Below, piece by piece: positions 16,880 to 24,702 of a stretch of DNA of 64,000 nt. The DNA lies in NCBI RefSeq assembly GCF_037023145.1, contig NZ_CP146094.1, forward strand, positions 124,001 through 188,000, read 5' to 3'. This DNA is from Ralstonia sp. RRA. Lineage in GTDB: Bacteria; Pseudomonadota; Gammaproteobacteria; Burkholderiales; Burkholderiaceae. The notes beneath the pieces are model-generated. The model worked only from the letters and a program-made list of their open reading frames with translations. It was not told the DNA's origin and made no database searches. Position numbers and translations under genes: made by a program. Within the stretch, counting starts at the first letter, position 1. Each line of letters opens with the position of its first letter.

Positions 16880-17281
16880 TTAGCGGCTTTCGCCGTCCTT
16901 CGAAACATCGTCGCCTTTCCCAAGCTTCCTCAACGGTCCGAAGATGCCCAGGAGCATTGCAACAAAAAACGCAATGACCGACACGGCAATAATCACGCCA
17001 TTTGACGTCAAGGCGTTGGCCAGGACCCCTGGCCATTCGAGAAACCGCTCCCCTTGGCTCGCCAGTGCAGAATTTATGAACTTGACCAGCATCTTTCCTA
17101 CAACGATCCCTACCACTACGAAACCGAGGTGGAATATGTTCGTATCACGGGAGACGCCGTACGCAGCCAAGCACATAACCAGTGCAGCCACCGGGGCAAG
17201 AACGACCACAGGAACCCCGAAGACCGTCGCACCTAGTACGCAAGCTAGGATCAGGGCGGGACCTACGCCAATGCTCAGCAT
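16880..17281 (-). CDS. Polytopic inner-membrane protein
   Basis: 133 aa with four predicted membrane helices (about 4-22, 24-44, 52-72, 95-117) and a short charged C-terminus. ATG 17281 has AAGAGG upstream and is preceded by a two-hairpin leader at 17298-17334. No transporter motif was recognised. Confidence 0.66.
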   Translation of the reverse strand: MLSIGVGPALILACVLGATVFGVPVVVLAPVAALVMCLAAYGVSRDTNIFHLGFVVVGIVVGKMLVKFINSALASQGERFLEWPGVLANALTSNGVIIAVSVIAFFVAMLLGIFGPLRKLGKGDDVSKDGESR

Positions 17282-17297
17282 TCTGGAACCTCTTGAG

Positions 17298-17334
17298 TTG
17301 GCAACCAGCCAACGTGTGGGGCGCGCGAGCGCCA
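17298..17334 (-). promoter_or_regulatory. Two-hairpin leader element (copy 2)
   Basis: Minus strand: GGCGCTCGCGCGCC then TTGGCTGGTTGCCAA, ending 16 nt before ATG 17281. It begins directly after the stop of the upstream gene (17339). Same architecture as at 5291, 21778 and 37053. Confidence 0.6.
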
Positions 17335-17338
17335 GTTT

Positions 17339-17713
17339 TTACATCTTCTTGAGTCCGGCACTACGTGGCCAGTACACGGTTCCGGCCGATTTCGCCGTCT
17401 TGCCAGCGACGCGAACGACGTACGAAACGTGATTGCGTGGGGCCCCTACGCCGGCACTCCGGTACAACTGCGGGAACTGATCTCGGTTTGGCTTGCCTTG
17501 TGTTGGCACAACCTCTTCGATCACGCCCTTCTTGGTTCGGGTGTATCCGCTTGATTGACTGGTCCAGGTAACAGTGTCACCCACCGCAAAAGCTTCGGGC
17601 GTGCCCTGCCCTCCCTGCTGCATCTTCGATTCATGCACCTGCTCCGCGGCGCTGTCCATCGGCAGACTATGGATGACCTTCGTCCAGTCAGATATGAATG
17701 CCTTGTTCGACAT
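17339..17713 (-). CDS. Unknown protein with a KOW/SH3-like segment
   Basis: 124 aa from ATG 17713 (AAGGACTGAG upstream). Residues 42-70 (FAVGDTVTWTSQSSGYTRTK) look like a small beta barrel that often begins GDxVxW, and later strands follow (NHVSYVVRVAGK). No signal peptide. Starts 7 bp after the stop of the exported-protein gene at 17721. Function unknown. Confidence 0.63.
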   Translation of the reverse strand: MSNKAFISDWTKVIHSLPMDSAAEQVHESKMQQGGQGTPEAFAVGDTVTWTSQSSGYTRTKKGVIEEVVPTQGKPNRDQFPQLYRSAGVGAPRNHVSYVVRVAGKTAKSAGTVYWPRSAGLKKM

Positions 17714-17720
17714 ATTGTTC

Positions 17721-18044
17721 TCAGTCCTTCTTGCGCAAAGCCACGCATTGGAGGTAAAGAATCGGCCGCTGTTGGATCGCTCGGGAGAATTCAGGCGATG
17801 TGGAGGCGAGCTCAAGGCGATGGAGACATTCCTGTGCTTGCACATACTGCCCCAGGTCGATCGACGTCTTGCCGTCTGACAACACTGCCTTGTACTCGAT
17901 GTATGCGCCGTCCCGGTCCACAACTGATGCTGGCACAGAGCCATTGTCAATCTTGGGCTTCGAGGTCCCAGAGGCTGACGTCTGCTGTTGCGCAATGGCC
18001 AGCAGAGGCACAAGGCACGCGATTAGTGTGAGAATCTTCTTCAC
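17721..18044 (-). CDS. Exported protein of unknown function
   Basis: 107 aa from GTG 18044, giving a standard signal peptide (KKILTLIACLVPLLAIA). The GTG is preferred over ATG 18050 because AAAGGAAA is then 8 bp upstream. The mature part is ~85 residues with two Cys (ECLHRL, YLQCVALRKK). It follows a ~300-bp repeated leader also found before the gene at 27032. Confidence 0.65.
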   Translation of the reverse strand: MKKILTLIACLVPLLAIAQQQTSASGTSKPKIDNGSVPASVVDRDGAYIEYKAVLSDGKTSIDLGQYVQAQECLHRLELASTSPEFSRAIQQRPILYLQCVALRKKD

Positions 18045-18350
18045 GAGCATTTTCCTTTGAAATCCGGCCCAAGAGCGCATCGGGAGCGCTTCTGTTCGGA
18101 GCTTGCCTCGACATCCCACATCTTGCTCAAACATTCCCGGCAATCTAGGGCCTGCAAATCCGGCATCCCGGCCAAAAGGCATTATCGGCAGTCCGCCAGG
18201 GAACTTCAGCGTTGACTGGTTCAGCTCAGGACCGGGGGTGACGGTCTTGCCGAGGCCGGAGCGCTTCCGTTCGGTAAATACAGCAATCCCAGCCGTAGTC
18301 CCTTCAGGATTCGCGCAGCGGCATCACTTTGGGTCGGTTCAACAGCAGCG
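18045..18350 (-). repeat. ~300-bp repeated leader, copy B1
   Basis: Aligns by eye with 27033-27345 over nearly its whole length, including shared blocks ATCCCACATCTTGCTC, CTAGGGCCTGCAAA, GAACTTCAGCGT and CGCGCAGCGGCA. On the coding strand it ends with a hairpin (AGCGCTCCCGATGCGCT) and the AAAGGAAA ribosome site of the next gene. No open frame is conserved, so it is more likely a promoter and structured 5' leader than a gene. Confidence 0.72.
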
Positions 18351-18520
18351 CTCTTCAAGCCCTATGACGGCTCAACAGAGAAGTTGGGTCGATCGGCCTG
18401 CTGGCGATGCGCAATCGACAACCGCCAGGCCAAATGGAGCCGTTCGCCTGCCAGCCGAACGCGGACATCAAGCGCCCTGTACCTGCTCTCTCTTGCTATC
18501 TGACGTGTGGGGCGCGGACT

Positions 18521-18808
18521 CTAGTGACGACGCAGCAAACTGCCTAGCAATCTTCGGAAATTTTCAGAGAAGACGTACCAAACCCCGTAGTACGTTCCGA
18601 CCAGGAGCAGGAGGCACAGGATCACCCAGAATCGCCTGTCCCCGGAGAGAACGGAAAGCAGCCTCGACAGGGCATATATCTCCGCAGCGATCGCTGAATT
18701 CGATAGGAATACGCCTGTGAAGGTCGAGCCCGGGTCTTTGTCAAAACCCATTGCGACATACATCGGCAGCGCCCAAAGCACCACGACTAGGATTCCGAGA
18801 AGTTCCAT
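18521..18808 (-). CDS. Small inner-membrane protein
   Basis: 95 aa from ATG 18808, beginning MELLGILVVVLWALPMYVAM. Three membrane helices are likely (4-22, 28-50, 58-80), followed by a basic tail. The ribosome site is weak. Function unknown. It is probably the last gene of its transcript, as the repeated leader for the next group lies downstream. Confidence 0.6.
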   Translation of the reverse strand: MELLGILVVVLWALPMYVAMGFDKDPGSTFTGVFLSNSAIAAEIYALSRLLSVLSGDRRFWVILCLLLLVGTYYGVWYVFSENFRRLLGSLLRRH

Positions 18809-18875
18809 GGATTTTTCTGTCAGGTTGGCGGTACGGCCAGCGCCAAGCATGGCCAAGAGGCCTCGCCGCCGGCCA

Positions 18876-19304
18876 TCATCGACTCGCTGCTGGCGTACAA
18901 ATCCAGTCGCAAGAGTCCTGGTCGATGCCAGTCGCTTCGACATACATGTTCGAGTTCCGCAATGGACGCATGTCGCATGAGCTGCGTCGCGTCGTGCGAT
19001 CTCCCTTGAAGAGGCTCCCGGACGAAAGGGTGTACCCGCGCATCGTGCAGACGCCCAACTTTCCTTCGAACTCCGCCTTTGGTACTTCTACTGAGCATCG
19101 GAACACTTGGGGATCGATCTCGCGTAGCGAACCCTTGAAACGCACGATATTGGCCTTGTAGCCGCTACCGATCTCCTCCAGAACGCACTGAGTCGACTGG
19201 ACCGTCATCGTGAGATAAACGGGCTCACTCCTGGGTGCATGCGTGCACGCAGTTGCACACGCCACTGCGGCCGCCCAACCACTCAATTTACAAACAATGC
19301 GCAT
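18876..19304 (-). CDS. Exported Cys-rich protein, possible lipoprotein
   Basis: 142 aa from ATG 19304 (GAGGAAGG about 9 bp upstream; GTG 19310 is too close). The signal region MRIVCKLSGWAAAVACATAC could be cut by signal peptidase I or, less typically, treated as a lipobox ending in Cys. The mature part holds seven Cys, which fits a disulfide-bonded periplasmic protein. No family recognised. Confidence 0.6.
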   Translation of the reverse strand: MRIVCKLSGWAAAVACATACTHAPRSEPVYLTMTVQSTQCVLEEIGSGYKANIVRFKGSLREIDPQVFRCSVEVPKAEFEGKLGVCTMRGYTLSSGSLFKGDRTTRRSSCDMRPLRNSNMYVEATGIDQDSCDWICTPAASR

Positions 19305-19408
19305 CGACACCTTCCTCTACCAAGGGTTCAAGCGATTCATGGGCGGGCTGGCTCGACGGACACGTTTCACATCGTTCGCAGCATGGACTTTTTCTTAATG
19401 ATTCCTGG

Positions 19409-19621
19409 CTATTGGAAAGGCCAACCTTTTTCAATCTTGTCGCTTGTGCGCGGGTTGCCTCCCGGCCCACGGCCCATGTACCAGATCACCGCGAGGGCGA
19501 CGCAGCCGATTCCGCCGCCATAGAGAAAATCATCGTGAAGAACCAAGCCGTTGATGAACAGCAGCAGCATCAAGCACGCAAAGACCACATCCCGTTGAGT
19601 CCATCGACCTATCTTCTTCAT
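19409..19621 (-). CDS. Small inner-membrane protein
   Basis: 70 aa with two membrane helices (about 12-28 and 34-50) separated by a short acidic loop and followed by a polar tail. ATG 19621 has GGTGAG upstream. Function unknown. Confidence 0.6.
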   Translation of the reverse strand: MKKIGRWTQRDVVFACLMLLLFINGLVLHDDFLYGGGIGCVALAVIWYMGRGPGGNPRTSDKIEKGWPFQ

Positions 19622-19657
19622 TTCGAACTCACCAATTATTCCGACCCACCCCTAGAA

Positions 19658-19930
19658 TTAGTCCAGTCTTCTTGCAAGATCACCAGCTTCTCGCGCAGCC
19701 GACTTCTCACGTGCCTCAACTAAAGAGGCAACATTCTGGTTGAAACACTCTCGGAAGAAGGTCTTGCTGGCATCTCCCACTCTCCCGCTATCGGAAGTGA
19801 GTTTGTTGCAGTGGTCGGCGATGCCCTGAATATCTTGCTTGTGTGTGTATCGCGCAATCCAGATTGGCGTGAATAGGCCAAGGGTGTAGAAGACGCTTGC
19901 TGTACCGACGATTGCGACCGTTCTTTTCAT
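19658..19930 (-). CDS. Small membrane-anchored protein
   Basis: 90 aa. One N-terminal membrane helix (MKRTVAIVGTASVFYTLGLF...) and a ~65-residue charged helical domain containing two Cys (HCNKL, ECFNQ). ATG 19930 has a weak AGAG site. It could be exported or membrane-anchored; function unknown. Confidence 0.6.
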   Translation of the reverse strand: MKRTVAIVGTASVFYTLGLFTPIWIARYTHKQDIQGIADHCNKLTSDSGRVGDASKTFFRECFNQNVASLVEAREKSAAREAGDLARRLD

Positions 19931-19972
19931 TAACGATGTTCTCTAACGTCTTGTGAAGTTGGATTCTTCCGA

Positions 19973-20266
19973 TCAGAACGAGGCCGGCGCTGCCCCTACG
20001 CGACGCAGGAGCGCAGCAACTTCGCCGATACCAAACATCTCATCTGCCGGTTGCTCACCCCCGCGCATGATCGCTACCGAGACGGCTGCATTTCGCGCAG
20101 CTACGCGCTCGCGGTACAGCGATTGCAGGCCGGCCACCAGCAACTCACGGTCTGCAGCCTCAACCATCGTCGTCAGGTCAATGTTGTTGCTATCGATATC
20201 CAATTTCGAATCTCCGGTCACGATCCTGCGTGCCTGGGCGGCCTGCCGTTCAGGCCCGTCACTCAC
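19973..20266 (-). CDS. Unknown small helical protein
   Basis: 97 aa if started at GTG 20266, which overlaps the TGA of the 48-aa gene (GTGAGTGA). Internal GTG or TTG starts near DSKLDIDSN are alternatives with GGAG upstream. The core (DRELLVAGLQSLYRERVAAR) is helical. No membrane segment. Function unknown. Confidence 0.52.
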   Translation of the reverse strand: MSDGPERQAAQARRIVTGDSKLDIDSNNIDLTTMVEAADRELLVAGLQSLYRERVAARNAAVSVAIMRGGEQPADEMFGIGEVAALLRRVGAAPASF

Positions 20267-20405
20267 CCATCCTATTGATCTTCGCCATGACGCGATCCTG
20301 GGCTTGCAGACCGTATAGGGCCGCTGGCTTACTTCGCGTCGAGGTGTCCCTCGCCTTCTCAGAGGTGCCTGTTCGCCTCAGCCTAAACCCCGCAATGCCC
20401 GCCAT
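20259..20405 (-). CDS. Truncated paralogue of the gene at 23386
   Basis: 48 aa reading MAGIAGFRLRRTGTSEKARD and ending VMAKINRMGE. It matches the N-terminal half of the 92-aa protein at 23386-23664 (MAGITGFRLRQTSTSQAARA...VMAKINAMGE), then stops where the longer protein continues for 44 residues. A CCACGAAAGG ribosome site precedes ATG 20405. It may be a shortened paralogue or a decaying copy. Confidence 0.55.
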   Translation of the reverse strand: MAGIAGFRLRRTGTSEKARDTSTRSKPAALYGLQAQDRVMAKINRMGE

Positions 20406-20420
20406 GATCCTTTCGTGGTG

Positions 20421-20636
20421 TTATAGGTCAACGCCAACCGGCAAGATCACGTGGTAGCCGCTAACTTGCGGGACAAGGCGACGCGCTACCTCAATCAGCG
20501 TCTCGTTGGTGAAATCGTCGGCAATAGGCTCGGAGACCAGAACCTTTCCCCGCCGTCCAGAGGCTTCGCTGTACTCAACAATTGCCGCCAGCTTTGGCGA
20601 TTGCCGATGCTTCACCAGAAACATTGCACTCTTCAT
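20421..20636 (-). CDS. Unknown small alpha/beta protein
   Basis: 71 aa from ATG 20636, chosen because CGGAAAAGGAT precedes it; an in-frame extension to 20762 lacks such a site. Begins MKSAMFLVKHRQSPKLAAIV and ends with VSGYHVILPVGVDL. No signal peptide. Function unknown. Confidence 0.58.
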   Translation of the reverse strand: MKSAMFLVKHRQSPKLAAIVEYSEASGRRGKVLVSEPIADDFTNETLIEVARRLVPQVSGYHVILPVGVDL

Positions 20637-20715
20637 ATCCTTTTCCGAGGTCCCTACTGCGCACCGAGAACGGTCAAGTATCTCAAAAACTGGCGCAAGT
20701 TTTTGCCTGTGCGTC

Positions 20716-20976
20716 TTACCATTGGCGTTCTGAAGGAACGCATGAGCTGAAACTGTGGCCATCCCATGCGTAGAAGTAAGGTCCGTACCCCCCCTTAACC
20801 TGCTCAGGAATCCAAATTTTCACGACGTCGTAGTCCTGGCCGGCCCCCCGACGTTGTTCGTGCTCAACCATCGCCAGACTCGCTAGAGCAGCAAGACCAT
20901 ATTCGCCGGTCAAAACGGCGATGACGTGCTCGGGCCCCCCGTTGATTTGCACGCGGAATTCATTCGAATCGCTCAT
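20716..20976 (-). CDS. Unknown small soluble protein
   Basis: 86 aa from ATG 20976 with GGAAACCAAC before it; an ATG at 20988 overlaps the preceding stop (TAATG) and would add four residues. Contains HVIAVLTGEYGLAALASLAM and a Tyr/Trp-rich C-terminus. No membrane segment. Function unknown. Confidence 0.58.
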   Translation of the reverse strand: MSDSNEFRVQINGGPEHVIAVLTGEYGLAALASLAMVEHEQRRGAGQDYDVVKIWIPEQVKGGYGPYFYAWDGHSFSSCVPSERQW

Positions 20977-20987
20977 GTTGGTTTCCA

Positions 20988-21185
20988 TTAGGTTGATTCC
21001 AGCACGAAGGCTTGGTGGGCCCCATACTCGGCAAGGACAGCCCGGGCATGCTTCAGCACTTCAGAACGTGGGGCCAATTCTGAGGTTGCCACGTCAGGCG
21101 CGTTGACGAGCGCGGCCAGCGCGGCTCCCAAAGCATTCCGCCCTTCCAAAAGGCGCTTGTAATCTCGCTCGCACATTTGGATCAC
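20988..21185 (-). CDS. 65-aa helical protein, copy 1 of a duplicate
   Basis: Starts at GTG 21185 and reads MIQMCERDYKRLLEGRNALG. It is nearly identical to the product of 26835-27032, with one difference (Lys versus Glu at residue 44), and the DNA matches at roughly 95 percent over about 205 bp. Helical, one Cys, no membrane segment. The duplication appears recent. Function unknown. Confidence 0.66.
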   Translation of the reverse strand: MIQMCERDYKRLLEGRNALGAALAALVNAPDVATSELAPRSEVLKHARAVLAEYGAHQAFVLEST

Positions 21186-21207
21186 GATTATTGTTCGTCC
21201 TACTTGC

Positions 21208-21762
21208 CTACTTGCCTACTTGCGTCTCGCCGTTTGTCGCCTTCCGGCCGACCAACTCCCAATTGATCTGGCCGCCACGACGGCAATCCACTTTCCCACC
21301 GCTGACGATGTCGGAGCCTCCGCCACTAGCACAGGAAACAGGCATCGCCTGGACCCTCACGGGTACCTGCTCGTCATAACGGATCGGCCAAGATCTCGAC
21401 TTCGTTGCGCCTGCAACGGTCGCGTACACGATCAGGGAGCATTTGTGCGCCTTCCCCTTGTTGCATCCAGACGGGGTGAATTCCAGACTGACGTCTCCAC
21501 CACTCGCGCCAGGAGGCAGATATCCCATAGCTTTCAGCGCGTCGGTCGACGGGTGGAGCGATTGTCCATAGGACGATCCATGCGGAATCGTCATCACCCT
21601 CTCGCGCACGTCTGCGCCATCGTACAAGGCGGTGGCATTAATAGCCGCGTAGGCGTTGGCGGCGCTACTAAGCAGCTCGAGTTCGGTCAGAGCACCTGCA
21701 GCGTAGGCATTCATCCCTGTCGCAAGCATCGCGACAGCCAGTGTCAAAGGCAAAGTCTTCAT
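21208..21762 (-). CDS. Exported protein resembling part of PilV
   Basis: 184 aa from ATG 21762 with a signal peptide (MKTLPLTLAVAMLATGMNAYA). The mature segment, with ALKAMGYLPPGASGGDVSLE then paired Cys (SGCNKGKAHKCSLIVY), recalls PilV in this window (ELINLGYLPSGFGSVAP then QVCASGNCSLAGY). It has an ordinary signal peptide instead of a prepilin leader. It may be a soluble or surface partner of the pilus; similarity judged by eye. A two-hairpin leader precedes the start. Its end abuts a CCTACTTG triplicate near 21209-21232. Confidence 0.62.
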   Translation of the reverse strand: MKTLPLTLAVAMLATGMNAYAAGALTELELLSSAANAYAAINATALYDGADVRERVMTIPHGSSYGQSLHPSTDALKAMGYLPPGASGGDVSLEFTPSGCNKGKAHKCSLIVYATVAGATKSRSWPIRYDEQVPVRVQAMPVSCASGGGSDIVSGGKVDCRRGGQINWELVGRKATNGETQVGK

Positions 21763-21777
21763 TGTTGAGGTCACTGT

Positions 21778-21811
21778 CGGCTTCCGGCCGCTGCGGTGCG
21801 CATCTCGCGCC
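21778..21811 (-). promoter_or_regulatory. Two-hairpin leader element (copy 3)
   Basis: Minus strand: GGCGCGAGATGCGCACC then CGGCCGGAAGCCG, ending 15 nt before ATG 21762. No Shine-Dalgarno is otherwise apparent at this gene, so the element may influence ribosome loading. Confidence 0.6.
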
Positions 21812-21864
21812 AGATTTTCCTAATCGTGTTCTCGAAGCTCTGCAAGAGATGCTTTCTTCCCTGT

Positions 21865-22152
21865 TCAAATAGTCAGGAGTTTGACCACACCGACTCCACC
21901 CAAGAAGATGGCTGCAACGCCCCAAGCGGGTAAGCCGAGGGCAAGCCCAACCGCACCGCACGCCGCCGCAAAGCACACACCGGCCACAATCTTCCCGCGT
22001 TGAATTTCGCGATACTGCCTTTCCGCCTCCTTGTACGCAGCGTCGGCAGCTGCAAGCCGCACATCGTTCTGAATGCCGCCTGCTTTGCAGGCGGCTCTAA
22101 CGGCGTCTCGTTGCTGCTGCACGCGAAGTAAGTTTTCTCTTGATGCGCTCAT
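21865..22152 (-). CDS. Small coiled-coil membrane protein
   Basis: 95 aa: an N-terminal ~50-residue coiled coil (ADAAYKEAERQYREIQRGK) followed by two membrane helices (about 54-72 and 76-93). A weak ribosome site precedes ATG 22152. Function unknown. Confidence 0.62.
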   Translation of the reverse strand: MSASRENLLRVQQQRDAVRAACKAGGIQNDVRLAAADAAYKEAERQYREIQRGKIVAGVCFAAACGAVGLALGLPAWGVAAIFLGGVGVVKLLTI

Positions 22153-22165
22153 TACTGTTTACCCA

Positions 22166-22426
22166 TTAATGAATGTCAGGCGCGCGAACCACCACTTCTA
22201 CTTGATCGTTCTCGGCGTTCCCATACGGAGGACCAGCATCAGCAGCGTTCACTTCGTCATCGCCGCATTGCACGACAACGCACGGGTTGCCGGTCTCGCC
22301 GGCCTGAAGCGATGCGGACTCAATTTGGCCGCTCCACAACTGCATCTCATCCGTCTCGATGCACAGCTCGATGTCCTGATCGTCGGCAATGCCCTCAATG
22401 AGCGCTCGCAGTTCTTTCGCTTTCAT
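22166..22426 (-). CDS. Unknown acidic small protein
   Basis: 86 aa, strongly acidic (IEGIADDQDIELCIETDEMQ). ATG 22426 with CTGGAAAA directly upstream. Starts 8 bp after the membrane gene stop at 22435, so probably co-transcribed. No family recognised. Confidence 0.62.
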   Translation of the reverse strand: MKAKELRALIEGIADDQDIELCIETDEMQLWSGQIESASLQAGETGNPCVVVQCGDDEVNAADAGPPYGNAENDQVEVVVRAPDIH

Positions 22427-22434
22427 TTTTCCAG

Positions 22435-22746
22435 TTAGCGGGCGCGAGGCACCGGGCTGATGAACTCGTTGGGAAGTTCGGAGGCCTTGTCAGCGCCTCT
22501 CAAGCGCCGATAGATCCAGGCGACGAGGTAGACGACTCCAGCACCGGCCAGCGGCAAATAGGCCAGTAAGGCGAGGCCGGACAGAGCGCATAGACCTAGT
22601 GGCGGATTATCTGCCATGGGCGAGAGGCTGAGATTCCCGCAAACGCCATTCCATGCACGGTGGACGATAAAGAAGAGCCCAATGGCGATCATTGAGTAGA
22701 TCAGTACGCAGCCCATACTCAGAGCGAATCGGTGCGCAATTTTCAT
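22435..22746 (-). CDS. Small inner-membrane protein
   Basis: 103 aa from ATG 22746 (AAAGGAAAAGTCAG upstream). Two membrane helices (about 9-29 and 52-78) and a short basic tail. The longer open frame to 22923 is not supported by a ribosome site and would overlap the next gene. Function unknown. Confidence 0.64.
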   Translation of the reverse strand: MKIAHRFALSMGCVLIYSMIAIGLFFIVHRAWNGVCGNLSLSPMADNPPLGLCALSGLALLAYLPLAGAGVVYLVAWIYRRLRGADKASELPNEFISPVPRAR

Positions 22747-22759
22747 CTGACTTTTCCTT

Positions 22760-22948
22760 TCATTGATCACCATCTTTGTGTCGTTGCTCGACACCATTCG
22801 CGTCAACGTGACGGACCGACTCCCAAACTTCTTGAACGGCTGAACGGACACGGTCCACAGCGGGATCATCAGCCGCGCGGCGTTGGGCAGCGACGGCAAT
22901 GGTGAGAGCCACGAGTGCGACAAGTCCGAGTGCTAACCAGATGGCCAT
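22760..22948 (-). CDS. Small single-pass membrane protein
   Basis: 62 aa from ATG 22948 (GGGAAAGGAAAC upstream). One N-terminal helix (MAIWLALGLVALVALTIAVA) then a charged cytoplasmic or periplasmic tail. Function unknown. Confidence 0.62.
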   Translation of the reverse strand: MAIWLALGLVALVALTIAVAAQRRAADDPAVDRVRSAVQEVWESVRHVDANGVEQRHKDGDQ

Positions 22949-22964
22949 GTTGTTTCCTTTCCCG

Positions 22965-23165
22965 TTACGGTTTATATCCGGGCTGATGTATAGGATCGGT
23001 CGGGTGCCCTCCACAAATTCGACACCAGAACACCCCATCCGACGGACGATCCATCGGGACAACGGTATGACCAATCAGCTCCCTTTCCTCGTTGTAGTAA
23101 CGAGGATCGAGACGAGGCAGTCCGGCCCAATCGAGCGGCTTCTTACCGTTTCGGCTCACGGGCAT
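22965..23165 (-). CDS. Small protein with a Cys/His cluster
   Basis: 66 aa; AAGGAAAA directly precedes ATG 23165. The C-terminus has CRICGGHPTDPIHQPG, a Cys-x2-Cys plus two His arrangement that could bind zinc. No membrane segment. Function unknown. Confidence 0.62.
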   Translation of the reverse strand: MPVSRNGKKPLDWAGLPRLDPRYYNEERELIGHTVVPMDRPSDGVFWCRICGGHPTDPIHQPGYKP

Positions 23166-23174
23166 TTTTCCTTG

Positions 23175-23423
23175 TCAGACCACACGGTCGGGCGTCTTGC
23201 GCCGTGCGGCCTCGATCGCGCGGTCAGCCCACACGACTGCGAGAGCTTGGCTGCTGGTACGGAATCGATCGGCACTTCCGTCGTCTCGGATGAACTTGCC
23301 AGAGTGGGCCTGTGTGTCGATTTGTGCCTGCGCACGCTGATCTGTGGTTGGTGCGAACATCGCCATTCCCTCAGTTTTTCCGTTGCTACGCTGCTCGACT
23401 ACTTGCCTGTCGTTGTCTGTCAT
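23175..23423 (-). CDS. Unknown small polar protein
   Basis: 82 aa, polar and Gln/Arg-rich (MTDNDRQVVEQRSNGKTEGM). ATG 23423 lies inside the end of the upstream gene, overlapping it by 38 bp, which is unusually long. Either the overlap is real or translation starts at an internal site. No family recognised. Confidence 0.52.
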   Translation of the reverse strand: MTDNDRQVVEQRSNGKTEGMAMFAPTTDQRAQAQIDTQAHSGKFIRDDGSADRFRTSSQALAVVWADRAIEAARRKTPDRVV

Positions 23424-23664
23424 CCGACTCGATCATCACTGACATGAACTCAAAGAACTCATCCTGGGGAAGAGCATCGAGCCAGTCGTCGTATTCACTC
23501 TCCGACATGGCATAAAACGTCTCACCCATCGCGTTGATCTTCGCCATGACGCGATCCTGCGCTTGCTGATCGTATAGGGCAGCTGGCCGCTTTGCCGGCG
23601 ATTTAGCCCTCGCCGCCTGCGAGGTGCTTGTTTGCCTCAGTCTGAACCCCGTAATGCCTGCCAT
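23386..23664 (-). CDS. Unknown acidic protein, full-length paralogue
   Basis: 92 aa. The basic N-terminus (MAGITGFRLRQTSTSQAARA) and AQDRVMAKINAMGE segment are shared with the 48-aa product at 20259. The C-terminal half is acidic and aromatic (ESEYDDWLDALPQDEFFEFM). It carries the recurrent CCACGGGAAAAGC initiation cassette. Function unknown. Confidence 0.63.
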   Translation of the reverse strand: MAGITGFRLRQTSTSQAARAKSPAKRPAALYDQQAQDRVMAKINAMGETFYAMSESEYDDWLDALPQDEFFEFMSVMIESDDRQRQASSRAA

Positions 23665-23678
23665 GCTTTTCCCGTGGA

Positions 23679-24056
23679 TTAGTTGGGAAGGATCACCGGC
23701 TTGCCGGCCGCGTCAACCACGCCATAGGACTTCGAACCAAAGCTCCGCATTGCGGGCTCCTTACGCATTGCGTCGGCGCTCATGGCAACGACATCGAAGT
23801 CTTCGATGGTCAGTGCCCGATGACTCGCTGCTCTGCGGGAACCTTCGCGCAAGCGGCGGACGGTGAAGGAACCTTCCCGGACTGGCGCCCGCGTCCGATC
23901 ACGCAGATCGGCCCACAAGCCCCCGCCGTCTACGAAGATGCCTTCGATGCCATTGCGTGCCATCTCGGCCGCAGCCTCGACCGTAGAGAAGAAGCCGTAG
24001 CGCACCTCGACTTCGAAGTCCTCGGCTTGCCAGGTGGTAACAGATTGGTAGGTCAT
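23679..24056 (-). CDS. Unknown soluble protein
   Basis: 125 aa. Alpha/beta protein beginning MTYQSVTTWQAEDFEVEVRY, with EMARNGIEGIFVDGGGLW in the middle. No membrane segment. AGGAAACGC lies about 6 bp before ATG 24056. No family recognised. Confidence 0.62.
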   Translation of the reverse strand: MTYQSVTTWQAEDFEVEVRYGFFSTVEAAAEMARNGIEGIFVDGGGLWADLRDRTRAPVREGSFTVRRLREGSRRAASHRALTIEDFDVVAMSADAMRKEPAMRSFGSKSYGVVDAAGKPVILPN

Positions 24057-24170
24057 CTTGTGCGTTTCCTATCAGCCTTCAGGCCTCAACGGCGAATTCC
24101 AGAGAAGGTCGAGTTCCGCATTGCGGCTGGTACATGTTGCGCAGCACGAGCTTTGCCTGCTTCGGTAAGC

Positions 24171-24365
24171 CTAGGCGGTATAGCGAGCGCCGGCCTCGTT
24201 TGTAACTGGGCCAATCCGCTCCGCCAGGCCCTTCTTTACAAGCCGCATACCGTCGCGACCAACGGCACCTGGATAGACAGGGCGACGAGTATCCATGCAA
24301 TGCAGGAACTCTGCTTTCCATAGCTCGACAAGCGCGATGCGCTCGCTATCTGTCAGCGTTTCCAT
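24171..24365 (-). CDS. Unknown small helical protein
   Basis: 64 aa. The layout (ERIALVELWKAEFLH then GMRLVKKGLAERIG...GARYTA) looks like a small winged-helix fold with a basic second half. It could bind nucleic acid, but the signal is weak. The ribosome site is poor. Confidence 0.52.
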   Translation of the reverse strand: METLTDSERIALVELWKAEFLHCMDTRRPVYPGAVGRDGMRLVKKGLAERIGPVTNEAGARYTA

Positions 24366-24396
24366 CGTCGTATCCGGTTCTTATTTCCTGCGTGTA

Positions 24397-24690
24397 TCAG
24401 CGAACAGCCTTGCCGCTCACCGTGTCAGAGTATTGTGGCTCTTCGCCATGCGTTCTGTAGGCGTTCGCCAAGTCCACGGGGGTCGCAAAGGGAGGTTCGA
24501 TCGGACCAACAAAGAACTCACCTGGCCACCAATACCGTTGGACTGAGGAGCCATCCTTGATGACTCGCTCCCCATCGCGCGTGCCAACCTGCACCAAGCT
24601 CGGCAACACCGCGCCGCGCTTGTAGTACCAGTAGGCCCCGTCCTTCGACGGGATACCCTCGATTCGAGGAATCTCGTTGCTGGCAGTCAT
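24397..24690 (-). CDS. Unknown small soluble protein
   Basis: 97 aa, Tyr/Trp-rich and beta-prone (KDGAYWYYKRGAVLPSLVQV). It carries the recurrent CCACGGAAAAGC initiation cassette directly before ATG 24690, and the cassette begins at the stop of the upstream gene. No family recognised. Confidence 0.62.
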   Translation of the reverse strand: MTASNEIPRIEGIPSKDGAYWYYKRGAVLPSLVQVGTRDGERVIKDGSSVQRYWWPGEFFVGPIEPPFATPVDLANAYRTHGEEPQYSDTVSGKAVR

Positions 24691-24702
24691 GCTTTTCCGT
24701 GG

